A stretch of DNA of 39,483 nt, taken from contig JANXYO010000117.1 of the NCBI GenBank assembly GCA_025356015.1, forward strand, positions 1 through 39,483, read 5' to 3'. A program made the position numbers and the translations under genes. The notes under the pieces are model-generated. The model saw only the letters and a program-made list of their open reading frames with translations, ran no database searches and was not told the DNA's origin. Below, one piece after another: positions 17,336 through 27,795 of this stretch (positions within the stretch are counted from its first letter, which is position 1; each line of letters begins with the position of its first letter). Source of the stretch: Spirochaetaceae bacterium. Lineage in GTDB: Bacteria; Spirochaetota; Spirochaetia; Treponematales; Rectinemataceae.

Positions 17336-18536
17336 GCCTCACCACGACGCTCGGATACTTGTCGCCATGGGCCCGGTAGCGCTCCCCGTCGTCGTGCCAG
17401 TTGCTCTCGGCCTCGCCGAGGAAGGCGCTCGCGCGCAGCTGCCTCCAGAGCAGGGAGGGATCCTTTAGGCTGGCCGAGGGCCTTCGGGGGTCAAACTCGA
17501 TGACCGAATCGTGGACCCCCCTCTGTTCCTGGGGCGCCTCGTCGGTGCTCTGGAGGTACCTGATTTTGCCTGCCTTCAGGTCCACCGACTGGATGATGGC
17601 CGAGTGCACCACCTCACCGTCATCGGTGCGGAAGGCGATCACGTCCCCGGGCCTCAAGTTTGAGATCCTGTCCTCGACCTCCTCGAGATCCCGGTTCGCC
17701 GGGTCGAAGTAGCCTGCGCCGACGAAGAGGGCCGAGGCCGAGGCCTTGGGCGCCCCGACGGATCGCCGGACCGCCTTGTCGAGATCGATTCCTCCCCTGG
17801 CCGCCACGGCCTTGAGCTCGCTCCACACAAAGCCCGCGCAGTCCATGCCGATGCGTCCGACGCAGTAGAGGTAGTTGTAGACATCGCTGATGCCCACGGC
17901 CTCGCCCTTCACGAGGACAAAGGGCTTGTGTGGCATCCCGGGGTAGAGGCCCGACTTCATGCGCGCCAGGTAGAACCAGTCGCTGCTCGTCGTCCAGGAA
18001 CGCTTCTCGAGGTCGAAGATGATCGCCTTCTCGCGGCCGTCGGTGAGGGCAGCGACATAGGAGGCGAAGTCGCCCGAGGCCAGGAAGGCGTCGGCCTCGC
18101 CCCACTGGGCCTCGGGATCTGCCTTGCCGCCTCCGCTCAAGGATAGGTCGACTCCGGCGAGCTCGGAGCGCTCGTTGTTCTCGGCGAAGGGGATGCGCAG
18201 GGTGACGAGCCTTCCATCGACGACATAGGTCCTGAAGCAGCGTCTGAAGGCTTCCTCCAGGATCGCCGGGACTCCGCTGCCCCACTCCCTTGAGACCCGC
18301 GACAGGGCGGCGAGGCCATAGGACTCGGCGTGGCCCCTCCTCTCGCTGCGCTCGGCCCCGGTGAGGGGACGCTGGACTGGAAAGAGGGAATCGCCCTCGC
18401 CGGGAGCCGCCGCGGCCGGGCCAGCCGCGAGACAGGCGAGGGCCAGGGCGAGGGCGGCCCAGGCCGACCGGACGGCCCAAACCGACCGGCCGGCCGCGAG
18501 GGCGCGCAGGGGCCTTCCGCCTAGGCCTCGACGCAC
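17280..18536 (-). CDS. Secreted NlpC/P60-like cysteine peptidase candidate
   Basis: A 418-residue protein with a GTG start overlapping the thiolase stop by 16 bases. An N-terminal signal peptide ([20 protein letters not shown], about 28-46) indicates export. A candidate catalytic Cys lies in [10 protein letters not shown], and a His follows in [20 protein letters not shown], the spacing and context typical of NlpC/P60-type papain-fold peptidases. It would act in the periplasm on peptidoglycan or peptides. It is the last gene of the lysine operon by position, which is an odd neighbour; co-transcription may be incidental. The catalytic assignment is an inference. Confidence 0.55.
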   Translation of the reverse strand: MRRGLGGRPLRALAAGRSVWAVRSAWAALALALACLAAGPAAAAPGEGDSLFPVQRPLTGAERSERRGHAESYGLAALSRVSREWGSGVPAILEEAFRRCFRTYVVDGRLVTLRIPFAENNERSELAGVDLSLSGGGKADPEAQWGEADAFLASGDFASYVAALTDGREKAIIFDLEKRSWTTSSDWFYLARMKSGLYPGMPHKPFVLVKGEAVGISDVYNYLYCVGRIGMDCAGFVWSELKAVAARGGIDLDKAVRRSVGAPKASASALFVGAGYFDPANRDLEEVEDRISNLRPGDVIAFRTDDGEVVHSAIIQSVDLKAGKIRYLQSTDEAPQEQRGVHDSVIEFDPRRPSASLKDPSLLWRQLRASAFLGEAESNWHDDGERYRAHGDKYPSVVVRLRLLRDLILRLGTGVGEP

Positions 18537-19699
18537 ATGGCTATCCCCATGCCGCCGCCAATGCAGAGGGTGGCGAGGCCCTTCCTGGCGCCGCGGCGGC
18601 GCATCTCGAAGAGGAGGCTCGTGAGGATGCGGGCGCCCGAGGCCCCGATGGGGTGGCCGAGGGCTATCGCGCCGCCGTTCACGTTGACCTTCGACATGTC
18701 GAACTTGAGTTCCTTGGCGACAGCGAGGGACTGGGCGGCGAAGGCCTCGTTGGCTTCGATCAGGTCCAGGTCGCCGAGACTCCAGCCCGCGCGCTTGAGG
18801 GCGAGGCGGACAGCCTCGACAGGGCCGATGCCCATTATCGCGGGATCGCAGCCATGCCAGGCGTAGGAGGCGATGCGAGCCAGGGGCTTGCCGCCGTGGC
18901 GCTTGCAGGCCTCCTCGTCGGCGACGATGAGGACGGCCGCCCCGTCGTTGAGGCCCGAGGCGTTGCCAGCGGTCACCGTGCCGTCGCTCTTGAAGGCGCT
19001 CTTGAGCTTGGCGAGGGATTCTGCCGTGACCCCGGCCCGGGGGAACTCGTCACGGTCGAAGATCACGGGGTCACCCTTCCTCTGGGGGATGGAGACGTGG
19101 ACGATCTCGTCCTTGAAGCGGCCCTCGGCCATGGCCGCTTGAGTCTTGTTCTGGGAGGCTGCGGAGAAGGCGTCCTGCTCGGCCCTGGTGATGCCGTACT
19201 TCGCGGCGAGGTTCTCGGCGGTCAGGCCCATGTGGTAGTCGTTGAAGCTGTCCCAGAGCCCGTCGCAGATCATCGAGTCGACGAGGCTTCCGTCGCCCAT
19301 GCGGTAGCCGGTACGCGCCTGCTTGAGGAGGTAGGGGGCCTGGCTCATGCTCTCTGTCCCGCCGGCGAGGATGAGGGAGGAGTCGCCGGCCCTGATAGCC
19401 TGGGCGGCGGCGGCGACGGCGCGTAGGCCCGAGCCGCAGACCATGTTGATCGTGGAGGCGGTGCGGGTCTCGGGGATACCTGCCTTGATGAGGACCTGGC
19501 GGGCCACGTTCTGGCCCAGGCCGGCCTGGAGGACGCAGCCGAGCATGATTTCCTCGACCTCCTCGTTCCCCACCTTGGAGCGGTCAAGGACGGCGCGGAC
19601 GGCCGTCCTCCCGAGCTCGGCGGCGCTCACCGCCGCGAGACCGCCACCGAAATTGCCTATCGCCGTCCTGGCCGCGTCGAGTATGAAAGCGTCTTTCAC
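18521..19699 (-). CDS. atoB: Acetyl-CoA C-acetyltransferase (thiolase)
   Basis: A 392-residue thiolase of normal length with a GTG start after AAGGGGAG. The nucleophilic Cys88 lies in [10 protein letters not shown]. The second catalytic set is present as [26 protein letters not shown] and the C-terminal CIGGGMG. In this operon it cleaves acetoacetyl-CoA with CoA to two acetyl-CoA, the energy-yielding end of lysine fermentation, and regenerates the acetyl-CoA used by Kce. Run in reverse it could feed butyrate synthesis, but no butyrate genes are in the window. Confidence 0.95.
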   Translation of the reverse strand: MKDAFILDAARTAIGNFGGGLAAVSAAELGRTAVRAVLDRSKVGNEEVEEIMLGCVLQAGLGQNVARQVLIKAGIPETRTASTINMVCGSGLRAVAAAAQAIRAGDSSLILAGGTESMSQAPYLLKQARTGYRMGDGSLVDSMICDGLWDSFNDYHMGLTAENLAAKYGITRAEQDAFSAASQNKTQAAMAEGRFKDEIVHVSIPQRKGDPVIFDRDEFPRAGVTAESLAKLKSAFKSDGTVTAGNASGLNDGAAVLIVADEEACKRHGGKPLARIASYAWHGCDPAIMGIGPVEAVRLALKRAGWSLGDLDLIEANEAFAAQSLAVAKELKFDMSKVNVNGGAIALGHPIGASGARILTSLLFEMRRRGARKGLATLCIGGGMGIAMCVEA

Positions 19700-19712
19700 G
19701 TTTGTTCTCCCC

Positions 19713-20381
19713 TTATTCGATATCGGAGCACTGGCAGTTGCTCATGACGACAACGTCGCCGTCGGTGTGTTCCTTGATCCACTCGGGCGTGTAGGGCTTG
19801 AACCACTCAAGGAGGTAGTACTTGCCGCCCATGACCTCGAAATAGCCAAGGTCGGTGACGATGAGGTTCACCTCGTTCGCCGCCGTGAGCGGGAGGGTGC
19901 AATGTCGCTTGAGCTTCGAGGCGCCGGACTTCTCGAAGTGGGTGGTGGCGGCGATGACGATGCGCGAGCCCGCCACGAGGTCCATGGCCCCGCCCATGCC
20001 GGGGACCATCTTGCCGGGGATCTTGTAGTTGGCAAGGTTGCCGTCCTGGTCGACCTCAAGGACGCCGAGCACGGTGTAGTCGACGTGGCCCCCGCGTATG
20101 ATCGCGAAGCTCGTCGCCGAGTCGAAGAAGCAGCCCCCGGGGAGGACGGTCGCCGGCACGGCACCCGCGTTGGTGAGGTCCTTGTCCTCCTCGCCCTTCT
20201 TCGGCGCGGGTCCCAGGCCCATCATGCCGTTCTCTGACTGGAGGATGACGGTGACGTCATCGGGGATGAAGTTGGCCACATAGGTGGGCAGGCCGATGCC
20301 GAGATTCACCACGTCGCCCGTCTTGAATATGCGCGCTATGCGCCGCGCGATGATGTCCTTGTTCTCGACGTACTCGATCAT
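19713..20381 (-). CDS. atoA: Acetoacetate/butyrate CoA-transferase subunit beta
   Basis: A 222-residue subunit. The conserved QSENGMMG holds the catalytic Glu that forms the CoA thioester. [17 protein letters not shown]-type text ([12 protein letters not shown]) and the C-terminal VTDLGYFEV are typical of family I CoA-transferases. Its ATG overlaps the atoD stop as ATGA, showing translational coupling to the alpha subunit. In this pathway it would transfer CoA from 3-aminobutyryl-CoA, acetyl-CoA or butyryl-CoA products onto acetoacetate released by Kce. The exact CoA donor cannot be read from sequence. Confidence 0.93.
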   Translation of the reverse strand: MIEYVENKDIIARRIARIFKTGDVVNLGIGLPTYVANFIPDDVTVILQSENGMMGLGPAPKKGEEDKDLTNAGAVPATVLPGGCFFDSATSFAIIRGGHVDYTVLGVLEVDQDGNLANYKIPGKMVPGMGGAMDLVAGSRIVIAATTHFEKSGASKLKRHCTLPLTAANEVNLIVTDLGYFEVMGGKYYLLEWFKPYTPEWIKEHTDGDVVVMSNCQCSDIE

Positions 20382-21064
20382 GCCTTTCCCCCTTGGGCCA
20401 TCACCAGATAGTCGACGAAGATCGACGGGGTGTGGACCTCGTCGGGATCGATCTCGCCCACCTCGACGATCTCCTCGACCTCGGCCACCACTATGGCGCA
20501 GGCCGTGGCCATGAGGGGATTGAAGTTGCGCGCCGTCTTCGCGTACTGGAGGTTGCCAGCCTTGTCGGCGCGCTTCGCCTTGATGAGGGCGATGTCCCCT
20601 CCCAAGGGCAGCTCGAGGAGGAAGACCTTGTTGCCTATGGTGAGGACCTGCTTGCCCTCCTCGACCTCGGTCCCGACCCCCGTGGGGGTGAGGAAGCCGC
20701 CGATGCCGGCCCCCGCCGCGCGCACCCGCTCGGCCAGGGTGCCCTGGGGCACGAGGTCGACTACCGTCTCGCCTGAGTTCATCTGTCTCTGGGTCTCGCC
20801 GTTCGTGCCGATGTGGGACACGATGACCCGCTCGAACTGCTTGTTGGCGACGAGGGGCGCGACGCCGGTGACCCTGGCGTTCTTCGCGTCGAGGATGGCC
20901 GTGTCATTGCACACAAGGGTGAGGGAGCCGGTGCCCGCCTTCGCGAGGGCCGCGATCACGGCGTCGGGGGAGCCGCATCCCAGGAAGCCGCCCACATGGA
21001 CGACCATGCCCTTCTTCACTAGGGCGGCCGCCGCGTCAGCGCCTATCACAGGCTTTATTACCAT
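20378..21064 (-). CDS. atoD: Acetoacetate/butyrate CoA-transferase subunit alpha
   Basis: A 228-residue subunit, with ATG at 21064 placed by TGGAGGTACTAATT just upstream. The oxyanion-hole glycine loop (VHVGGFLGCGSPD) and GIGGFLTPTGVGTEV are characteristic of the alpha chain. It pairs with the overlapping atoA. A 267-base gap holding a dispersed repeat and a duplicated piece of kamE separates it from kamE, so its expression in the operon may be modulated there. Confidence 0.93.
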   Translation of the reverse strand: MVIKPVIGADAAAALVKKGMVVHVGGFLGCGSPDAVIAALAKAGTGSLTLVCNDTAILDAKNARVTGVAPLVANKQFERVIVSHIGTNGETQRQMNSGETVVDLVPQGTLAERVRAAGAGIGGFLTPTGVGTEVEEGKQVLTIGNKVFLLELPLGGDIALIKAKRADKAGNLQYAKTARNFNPLMATACAIVVAEVEEIVEVGEIDPDEVHTPSIFVDYLVMAQGGKA

Positions 21065-21102
21065 AATTAGTACCTCCAGACAAGACAACCATATGAAAAT
21101 TG

Positions 21103-21121
21103 AACCGCAGAGGCGCAGAGG
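21103..21121. repeat. Dispersed CCGCAGAG repeat, forward copy
   Basis: AACCGCAGAGGCGCAGAGG. It forms an inverted pair, on either side of kamE, with the copy at 22106-22125. Confidence 0.7.
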
Positions 21122-21160
21122 GTTCTTTCCTCATGACGAGGGCCCTCTTAGGCCCGAGCC

Positions 21161-21231
21161 TTCTCCACCAGTTTCTTCGCCACGAAGGTGGCGACATGCT
21201 CGGCGTAGGTGCCCTTGCCAAAGCCCGCATC
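21161..21231. repeat. 71-bp direct repeat, duplicated kamE 3' end (copy 1)
   Basis: Identical over 71 bases to 21345-21415. Read on the minus strand it encodes DAGFGKGTYAEHVATFVAKK followed by LVEK and then ARA and a stop, the same C-terminus as KamE apart from the last residues. It lies downstream of the real kamE stop and is not in frame with it. The 113 bases between the copies hold two perfect 7-bp hairpins (21232-21249 and 21274-21290). Confidence 0.9.
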
Positions 21232-21331
21232 GGCGGGCTTGCGCCCGCCGGACCGCAAGGAAATGGTTATGGGCGTCGCCTTCGGCGACGTGCGGTACAT
21301 ATCCACATGGTTCTCGGGGCTTTGGCAAGGC

Positions 21332-22075
21332 CTAGGCAAGGGATTTCTCCACCAGTTTCTTCGCCACGAAGGTGGCGACATGCTCGGCGTAGGTGCCCTT
21401 GCCAAAGCCCGCATCGTATCCAAGCTCCACCGCGAACTTGTTCGAGATCCTCGGGCCGCCCGCTATGCAGACGAAGCGGCCGCGCTCGCCGCGCGCCTCG
21501 AGGAGCTCGATGAACTGGGTCATGTTCTCGACGTGGACGTCCTTCTGGGTGACGATCTGGGACACGAGGATCGCGTCGGCCTTGACCCTGGCGGCGAACT
21601 CGATGAGCTTCTCGTTGGGCACCTGGGCCCCGAGGTTGTAGGCCTCGATCATGGGATATCGCTCGAGACCGAAGTGGTGGTTGTAGCCCTTCATGTTCAT
21701 GACGGCGTCGATGCCCACGGTGTGGGCGTCAAAACCCGTGCAGGCCCCGACCAGGACTATCTTCCGTCCCAGCTTGGCGCGGATGTAGTCGTTGGTCTCG
21801 TCCATCGACATGACCTGGTCCTCGCTGTGGACCTCGGCCGACTGGACCAGGTCATAGTCAAGGCCTGCCTCGGTCGTGGCGTAGGCGACATAGAAGGAGA
21901 ACTCGTCGCTCACCGCGGCGGAGTGGACGACCTCGCAGTCCTTGAAGCCCCAGCCGAGGACCGAGAGCCTCGCCGCCTCCCTCCCCCTCGGGCCGTCGGG
22001 CACGGGCAGGGTGAAGGAGAGCTGGACCTTGCCGTCGTCGAGTGTGTCCCCGTAGGGACGGATCACATTAGCCAT
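21332..22075 (-). CDS. kamE: Lysine 5,6-aminomutase beta subunit (B12- and PLP-binding)
   Basis: A 247-residue subunit. The base-off cobalamin motif is FDAHTVG, with His118 as the cobalt ligand, Ser172 in ILVSQIV and the Gly-Gly at 206-207. Lys129, 11 residues after the His, matches the PLP Schiff-base lysine of characterised enzymes (His133/Lys144 numbering). With KamD it moves the terminal amino group of beta-lysine to give 3,5-diaminohexanoate, or of D-lysine to 2,5-diaminohexanoate. GAGGTGAAC precedes the ATG. Its 3' terminal 71 bases are duplicated just downstream. Confidence 0.96.
   Translation of the reverse strand: MANVIRPYGDTLDDGKVQLSFTLPVPDGPRGREAARLSVLGWGFKDCEVVHSAAVSDEFSFYVAYATTEAGLDYDLVQSAEVHSEDQVMSMDETNDYIRAKLGRKIVLVGACTGFDAHTVGIDAVMNMKGYNHHFGLERYPMIEAYNLGAQVPNEKLIEFAARVKADAILVSQIVTQKDVHVENMTQFIELLEARGERGRFVCIAGGPRISNKFAVELGYDAGFGKGTYAEHVATFVAKKLVEKSLA
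21345..21415. repeat. 71-bp direct repeat within kamE (copy 2)
   Basis: This copy is the genuine 3' coding part of kamE, identical to 21161-21231. The spacing from copy 1 is 184 bases start to start. Confidence 0.9.
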
Positions 22076-22105
22076 AGTTCACCTCGTTCGCGAATCAATG
22101 TGCTT

Positions 22106-22125
22106 CCTCTGCATCTCTGCGGTCC
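22106..22125. repeat. Dispersed CCGCAGAG repeat, inverted copy
   Basis: CCTCTGCATCTCTGCGGTCC in the gap between kamD and kamE, inverted relative to the copy at 21103-21121. Confidence 0.6.
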
Positions 22126-22142
22126 ATATTCCAAGAGAGATC

Positions 22143-23702
22143 CTATCGTGCCAGGCCGAGGGCCTTCTTCAGCTCGTCCTCGACAGGATTCCAGTACTCT
22201 GGTCCCTTCTTCACGAGGCCCTCGAGGCCCTTGCCCCCGTCCTTGGGGCGCTTCACGTCGGCGAAGAGACCCTGGGCTATGGAATCGAGGAGGCCCTTCT
22301 GGGCGATCTCCTCGAGGAATACGACAGTCTCCTCGAGGACCTTGTTCGCCCTCGTCTTCACGATGCCGCCTTCGCGGAACTCGATCTCGTCGGAGAAGCC
22401 GGCCATGGAGTTCATGACATACTTCGCCGATTCGAGGCCGAGGAAGCGGTCCATCATGAAGGGGGTGTGGATCGCCTCGGTGAGCATCCCAAGGAGGTGG
22501 ATGCCCTGGTCCGTGGCCTTGGAGATGAAGTTGAACATGGAGTCCATCACGTGGCCCTTGAAGATATCGCCCGACATGAACTTGGTGGGCGGCATGTACT
22601 TCAAGGGGGCTTCAGGGAAGATCTCGCGGGCCATCTGGGCCTGGGCGAGTTCGTAGAGGAAGCCGTTCTCGATTCCCGGTTCCATTTCCATCGCGTGCCC
22701 CAGGCCCATGAGCCTGGCCGGCATGCCCGCCGCGTAGGCGAAGCGCTCGTTGAGGAACTGGCTCGCGAGGACGGTGTTGGCCTTCTCGAAGGCGTCGCTC
22801 GTCGTGAGGTAGTTGTCCTCGCCCGTGTTGATAGTGATGCCGGCGTAGGCGTTGATCATGCGGCTGAACTTCTGGTCGACGAAGGTCCTGTACATGTTGA
22901 TGTCGCGGAAGAGGATCCCGTACATCGAGTCGTTGAGCATCATGTCGAGGCGCTCTATGGCGCCCATCGCGGCTATCTCGGGCATGCAGAGCCCCGAGGC
23001 GTAGTTGGTCAGCCAGATATAGCGCTTCTCGCGCTCGGCCACCTCGTCCAGGGCGGCGCGCATGATGCGGAAGTTCTCCTGGGTCGCGTAGGTGCCGCCG
23101 AAGCCCTCGGTCGTGGCGCCATAGGGGACGTAGTCGAGGAGGCTCTGGGCCGTCGTGCGTATGACGGCGATGACGTCGGCCCCCTTGAGGGCTGCCGCCT
23201 GGGCCTGCTTCACGTCCTCGTAGATGTTGCCGGTCGCAACGATGAGGTAGAGCAGGGGCTTGGAGTTTCGGTCCTTCCACTCTTCGAGCTTGGCCTCCCT
23301 GTGCTTCCTGCTGAGGCCCACCCGCTTTAGTCCCTCGGCGACGAGCTCCTCGGTCTTCCGCCTCACCGCGGCTCGGTCGCCCAGGGGGAAGTCCGTCACC
23401 TTGAGTCCGCCGGCGATCTTGGCGTTCAGCTCGCCCACGCCGCCGCCCGAGCGAAGGAGGGCATTGACGTAGGGGGCCAGGGCTCCGCTCTCGAGCTGCC
23501 CTTTCAGCTGGTCGACGACCAGGTTGGGCACTGGTGCCCCGTCGGCGTTGGACCCGTCGGCACCGATGAGCCGCAGGGCGGCCCTCTCCACAGTAACCGT
23601 CGTATGGCCCGCGACGAAGTCGAGCACGGGCAGGGCTATGCGCTCGGCCAGCTCCCTCGCGCGGTCTATGCGCTCCTTCGACAATCCAAGCTTGTTCCGC
23701 AT
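22143..23702 (-). CDS. kamD: Lysine 5,6-aminomutase alpha subunit
   Basis: A 519-residue subunit, the expected length for KamD. The start ATG at 23702 follows GAAGAGGTGG; a longer in-frame reading would overlap kamC. It begins MRNKLGLSKERIDRARELAE, the usual N-terminus of this family, and is colinear with known KamD, including LYLIVATGNIYEDVKQAQAA and TINTGEDNYLTTSDAFEKA. It forms the TIM-barrel half of the aminomutase that holds substrate and the upper face of adenosylcobalamin. It is adjacent to kamE and just after kamC, as in other lysine fermenters. Confidence 0.96.
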   Translation of the reverse strand: MRNKLGLSKERIDRARELAERIALPVLDFVAGHTTVTVERAALRLIGADGSNADGAPVPNLVVDQLKGQLESGALAPYVNALLRSGGGVGELNAKIAGGLKVTDFPLGDRAAVRRKTEELVAEGLKRVGLSRKHREAKLEEWKDRNSKPLLYLIVATGNIYEDVKQAQAAALKGADVIAVIRTTAQSLLDYVPYGATTEGFGGTYATQENFRIMRAALDEVAEREKRYIWLTNYASGLCMPEIAAMGAIERLDMMLNDSMYGILFRDINMYRTFVDQKFSRMINAYAGITINTGEDNYLTTSDAFEKANTVLASQFLNERFAYAAGMPARLMGLGHAMEMEPGIENGFLYELAQAQMAREIFPEAPLKYMPPTKFMSGDIFKGHVMDSMFNFISKATDQGIHLLGMLTEAIHTPFMMDRFLGLESAKYVMNSMAGFSDEIEFREGGIVKTRANKVLEETVVFLEEIAQKGLLDSIAQGLFADVKRPKDGGKGLEGLVKKGPEYWNPVEDELKKALGLAR

Positions 23703-23737
23703 GTCCACCTCTTCTTTATTATCGCGACCGGCGGCCA

Positions 23738-25420
23738 TCAAAGGTCGCCGCAGTTTCCGTATCTCGATTCGGCAGCCTCGACGATGGAGGCATCCAGGCC
23801 GAGGAGGGCCGAGATGGCTATGGCATCGCTGCCTTCCGCGCTCCCGCCCGGGTCGTCGGCTATCTCGTACCTCATCATACCGTTTATCCGCCTGATGCGC
23901 TCGCCCACTTCCTCGCGCGAGAGGAGGCCTTCGCAGGCCAGGCGGCGGTCGAGGCCGCGCATGCGCAGGTATCGCACGCCGGGTATGCGCTCCACCCCCC
24001 TGAAGTGGGTGGAGAAAAGGCTCATCGTGCCCTCGAGGGACAGAAGTCCCGCGATGGCCGCCGAAAGCAGGGCCTCGGCCTCGCGCGAGCTCGTCGTCCT
24101 TGCGAACTCGTCGAGGGCGAGGAAGGCGCCGCCGTCGCGGGCCCGGTTCCAGGCCTCAACGAAGGCCCTGATCTCGAAGCCGAAGCCCGAGAGTCCCTCG
24201 CTCGGCCTGCCCTCCCCCTTGAGCTCGCCCACGTAGGCGATGCAGGAATAGACCCTGGTCGAGTATGAGGCGGCGGGGACATGGAAGCCTGCCTGGGCGA
24301 GGACCTGGAAGAATACCAGGCTCTGGAGGGCCACGGTCTTGCCACCCATGTTCGAGCCGAAGAGGACTGCCGCCCCCTCCTCGAGGCCGAGGTCCAGGGG
24401 GGCGTAGGCCAGGCTGAGCCTGCTGCATTCCCAGGCGCAGGGGAGGAAGCGTCCGCCCTTGAGCTCGAGCCCCGGAGCGGCAGCCGTCCCCGGCCCGAGC
24501 CGCGGCCTCGTCAGGCCCTGATCCATGGCGAGGACAGCCCTCGCCCTCGCGAGGTCGAAGCGGCACAGGGAGTCGACGTAGCTGGCCAGGGCCGGCAGCT
24601 CGGCTATGACCTCGGCAGAAAGCGTGGCGAGGACCTCGGCCTCGAGGGCTCGCTCGCGGTCCCTTAGCGCTTCCCTCTCCTCCTCGAGGAGGAGGACTGC
24701 CTCGGAGGGGAGGATGCGGACGATGCATGACCTGCCGTCGTAGGCTTCGACGGCGAAGGCCTGGGACTCGCCGACTGAGGCGCTGTCACGGGTCCCGAGC
24801 AGGAGCCTTGCCTCCTCGTGTGGCAGGACAAGGAACTCCCGGCCGGCGAAGTCGAGGCCGCGCTCGAGCCTGGCCCGGCTTTCGGCCTCTCTGGCGGCGG
24901 CCGCGAGGGCCGCGTCGGCATCGCGTATCGCGCTGCGGACGGGGGGGAGGCCGGGATGGAAGGCGTCGGCGAGGAAGAAGGTCTCGGGATCGCAGCCGCC
25001 CGAGTCGAGCCTCGCGGCGAGATCCTCAGATCCGAAGACAAGGTGGAACCGATCCTTGAGGCGATCGGGCAGGAGGGCGAGGAGGGATTTGAAGTTGGCG
25101 AAGAATTTCTTGACCTGGAAAAGCTCGACGAGCTCGATCGCCTCCCCCGAGGTCTCCAGCGGCAGCCGCGGGATGCGCCGCAGGTGGTAGCTGATGCGAT
25201 CGAGGCACGCTCCGTCGGCCTCCCCCATGAACGCAAGCAGGGCCTCGGTCTCATCGTAGAGGGCCTCTATCGAGGCGGCCTCGCCGAGGACGGCTCGCCT
25301 GTCGCGTTCGTCCTTGCCATAGGGGGTCAAGGGCTCGAAGAGGGTCCAGAATTCCTCAAGCCTCCCGAAGCTCCAGGCCTCGGTGGTGCAGACCCCGCGG
25401 CGAGCCTGTGGCTCAGGCAT
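23738..25420 (-). CDS. kamC: MutS-like ATPase KamC, lysine 5,6-aminomutase reactivase
   Basis: A 560-residue protein with a C-terminal MutS-type ATPase. Walker A is FGSNMGGKTVAL, Walker B is FLALDEFARTTSS, and FSTHF is the following His switch. The mismatch-recognition domain of MutS is absent, so a repair role is unlikely. KamC proteins in lysine clusters are annotated as the ATPase part of a KamBC system that exchanges inactivated cobalamin in KamDE. The ATG at 25420 overlaps the kamB stop by 8 bases, and the gene is followed closely by kamD. The reactivase role is family knowledge, not something readable from sequence. Confidence 0.85.
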   Translation of the reverse strand: MPEPQARRGVCTTEAWSFGRLEEFWTLFEPLTPYGKDERDRRAVLGEAASIEALYDETEALLAFMGEADGACLDRISYHLRRIPRLPLETSGEAIELVELFQVKKFFANFKSLLALLPDRLKDRFHLVFGSEDLAARLDSGGCDPETFFLADAFHPGLPPVRSAIRDADAALAAAAREAESRARLERGLDFAGREFLVLPHEEARLLLGTRDSASVGESQAFAVEAYDGRSCIVRILPSEAVLLLEEEREALRDRERALEAEVLATLSAEVIAELPALASYVDSLCRFDLARARAVLAMDQGLTRPRLGPGTAAAPGLELKGGRFLPCAWECSRLSLAYAPLDLGLEEGAAVLFGSNMGGKTVALQSLVFFQVLAQAGFHVPAASYSTRVYSCIAYVGELKGEGRPSEGLSGFGFEIRAFVEAWNRARDGGAFLALDEFARTTSSREAEALLSAAIAGLLSLEGTMSLFSTHFRGVERIPGVRYLRMRGLDRRLACEGLLSREEVGERIRRINGMMRYEIADDPGGSAEGSDAIAISALLGLDASIVEAAESRYGNCGDL

Positions 25421-26303
25421 GGACGGCCTCGTAGGGGTTGTACACGATGTGCGACGCAGCTTCCTCGTCACCAAGGGCCTTCTCGAAGTCGCTGCGGCCA
25501 AGGTCCCGGAGGACCACCACGAAGCCGCCGAACTCCACTCTTCCCCGCACGGCGAGGCACCTCTCGCGCAGGAGGGCCCGCAGGGCCCCGCCGTCCAGGA
25601 ATACCTTGGTCAGGTCGTCCACGACGAGGCTCCTGGCCGTTTCCGGCACCGCGGCCAGGCTCTCGGCCGTCAGCGGTCCATCAACCTGGTGGACGGGCTG
25701 GGGAAGCAGGGGACCGGCGAGGGGCAGGCCGGTGAGGGTCCACAGCCTCCTCATCGCCTTCGCGTGGCGGCCCAGGTCGCCGGGCCCGACCCTCGCGGCA
25801 TAGACGAAACGGGCCCCCGCGAAGGCCGAGACCTGGGTGATGCGGTTCAGGGCCCCGTCGACGAGGACTGTCCTCGCCCAGAGCTCGCCCCGGATCAGCG
25901 AGATGGCATGGGCGGCCAGCTCATTGCGCTCGCTGCCCACGAGGACCACGTGGCCGTCCCGCCGTGCCCGGGCCACGGCGAGCCTGCCCAGGGCCGTCGA
26001 GCCTGGCAGGGCCTCGAGGATCTCGCTCTCGCAGTCGGCCTGGCGCAGGAAGCGCTCAGCGCTCACGAAGACCTCCCCGGAGCGGCAGGCGATGCGAGGG
26101 GAGCTCCCTGCTCCGCCCTGCGGGGCCGCCCTGTCCTGGAGGGCGGGGGCCCCGTCGAAACCGGTGCCGAGGAAGGCTGGCCTTTCCCCGGCCTCGCGGA
26201 GGAGTCCGAGGGCGCGCACGAGGAGGCTGGTCTTCCCGCATGCCTTCCCGGGCCCGGTGATGAAGGTCACCCGGCCCAAGAAGTCGGCGCTGGAAAGCTC
26301 CAC
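25413..26303 (-). CDS. kamB: P-loop protein KamB, lysine 5,6-aminomutase reactivase subunit
   Basis: About 296 residues from a GTG at 26303, preceded by an ACGGGGG stretch; no ATG is available in a sensible place. The N-terminus holds a P-loop, FITGPGKACGKTSLL. It has HVVLVGSERNE, then RTVLVDGALNRITQ, and a C-terminal VVVLRDLGRSDFEKAL, consistent with a nucleotide-binding partner. Position between kamA and kamC, with an 8-base overlap into kamC, matches KamB of known lysine clusters. It would work with KamC on the B12 aminomutase. Confidence 0.82.
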   Translation of the reverse strand: MELSSADFLGRVTFITGPGKACGKTSLLVRALGLLREAGERPAFLGTGFDGAPALQDRAAPQGGAGSSPRIACRSGEVFVSAERFLRQADCESEILEALPGSTALGRLAVARARRDGHVVLVGSERNELAAHAISLIRGELWARTVLVDGALNRITQVSAFAGARFVYAARVGPGDLGRHAKAMRRLWTLTGLPLAGPLLPQPVHQVDGPLTAESLAAVPETARSLVVDDLTKVFLDGGALRALLRERCLAVRGRVEFGGFVVVLRDLGRSDFEKALGDEEAASHIVYNPYEAVHA

Positions 26304-26332
26304 GCGCGTGCCCCCGTTCTCCCCGCTGTCCT

Positions 26333-27607
<1,275 letters not shown>

Positions 27608-27645
27608 AAAAACTCCTTGTGTCAAGAGCATCGATCGAGAGGAAA

Positions 27646-27779
27646 AACCGCAGAGACGCGGAGACGCAGAGAAGAAGAAGGAAATGGCCAAGAGATGGTC
27701 GCGGACAATCCCAGATCACCAGTAGCATTTTGTCCTTCCCCATCCTTCGACCTTGAGTTCCCTCTGCGCCTCTGCGGTT
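27646..27779. repeat. Small element bounded by inverted CCGCAGAG repeats, in the kce-kamA gap
   Basis: The left end AACCGCAGAGACGCGGAGAC continues to 27671 as GCAGAG. The right end CTCTGCGCCTCTGCGGTT (27762-27779) is its inverted counterpart. The ~90 bases between hold no convincing gene. This is a MITE-like arrangement lying neatly between two operon genes. Confidence 0.7.
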
Positions 27780-27795
27780 CATTTCTTCTATGTGC

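Noticed and set aside
23738-25420. DNA mismatch repair MutS2
   Set aside because: There is no mismatch-recognition or Smr domain, and the position between kamB and kamD fits KamC.
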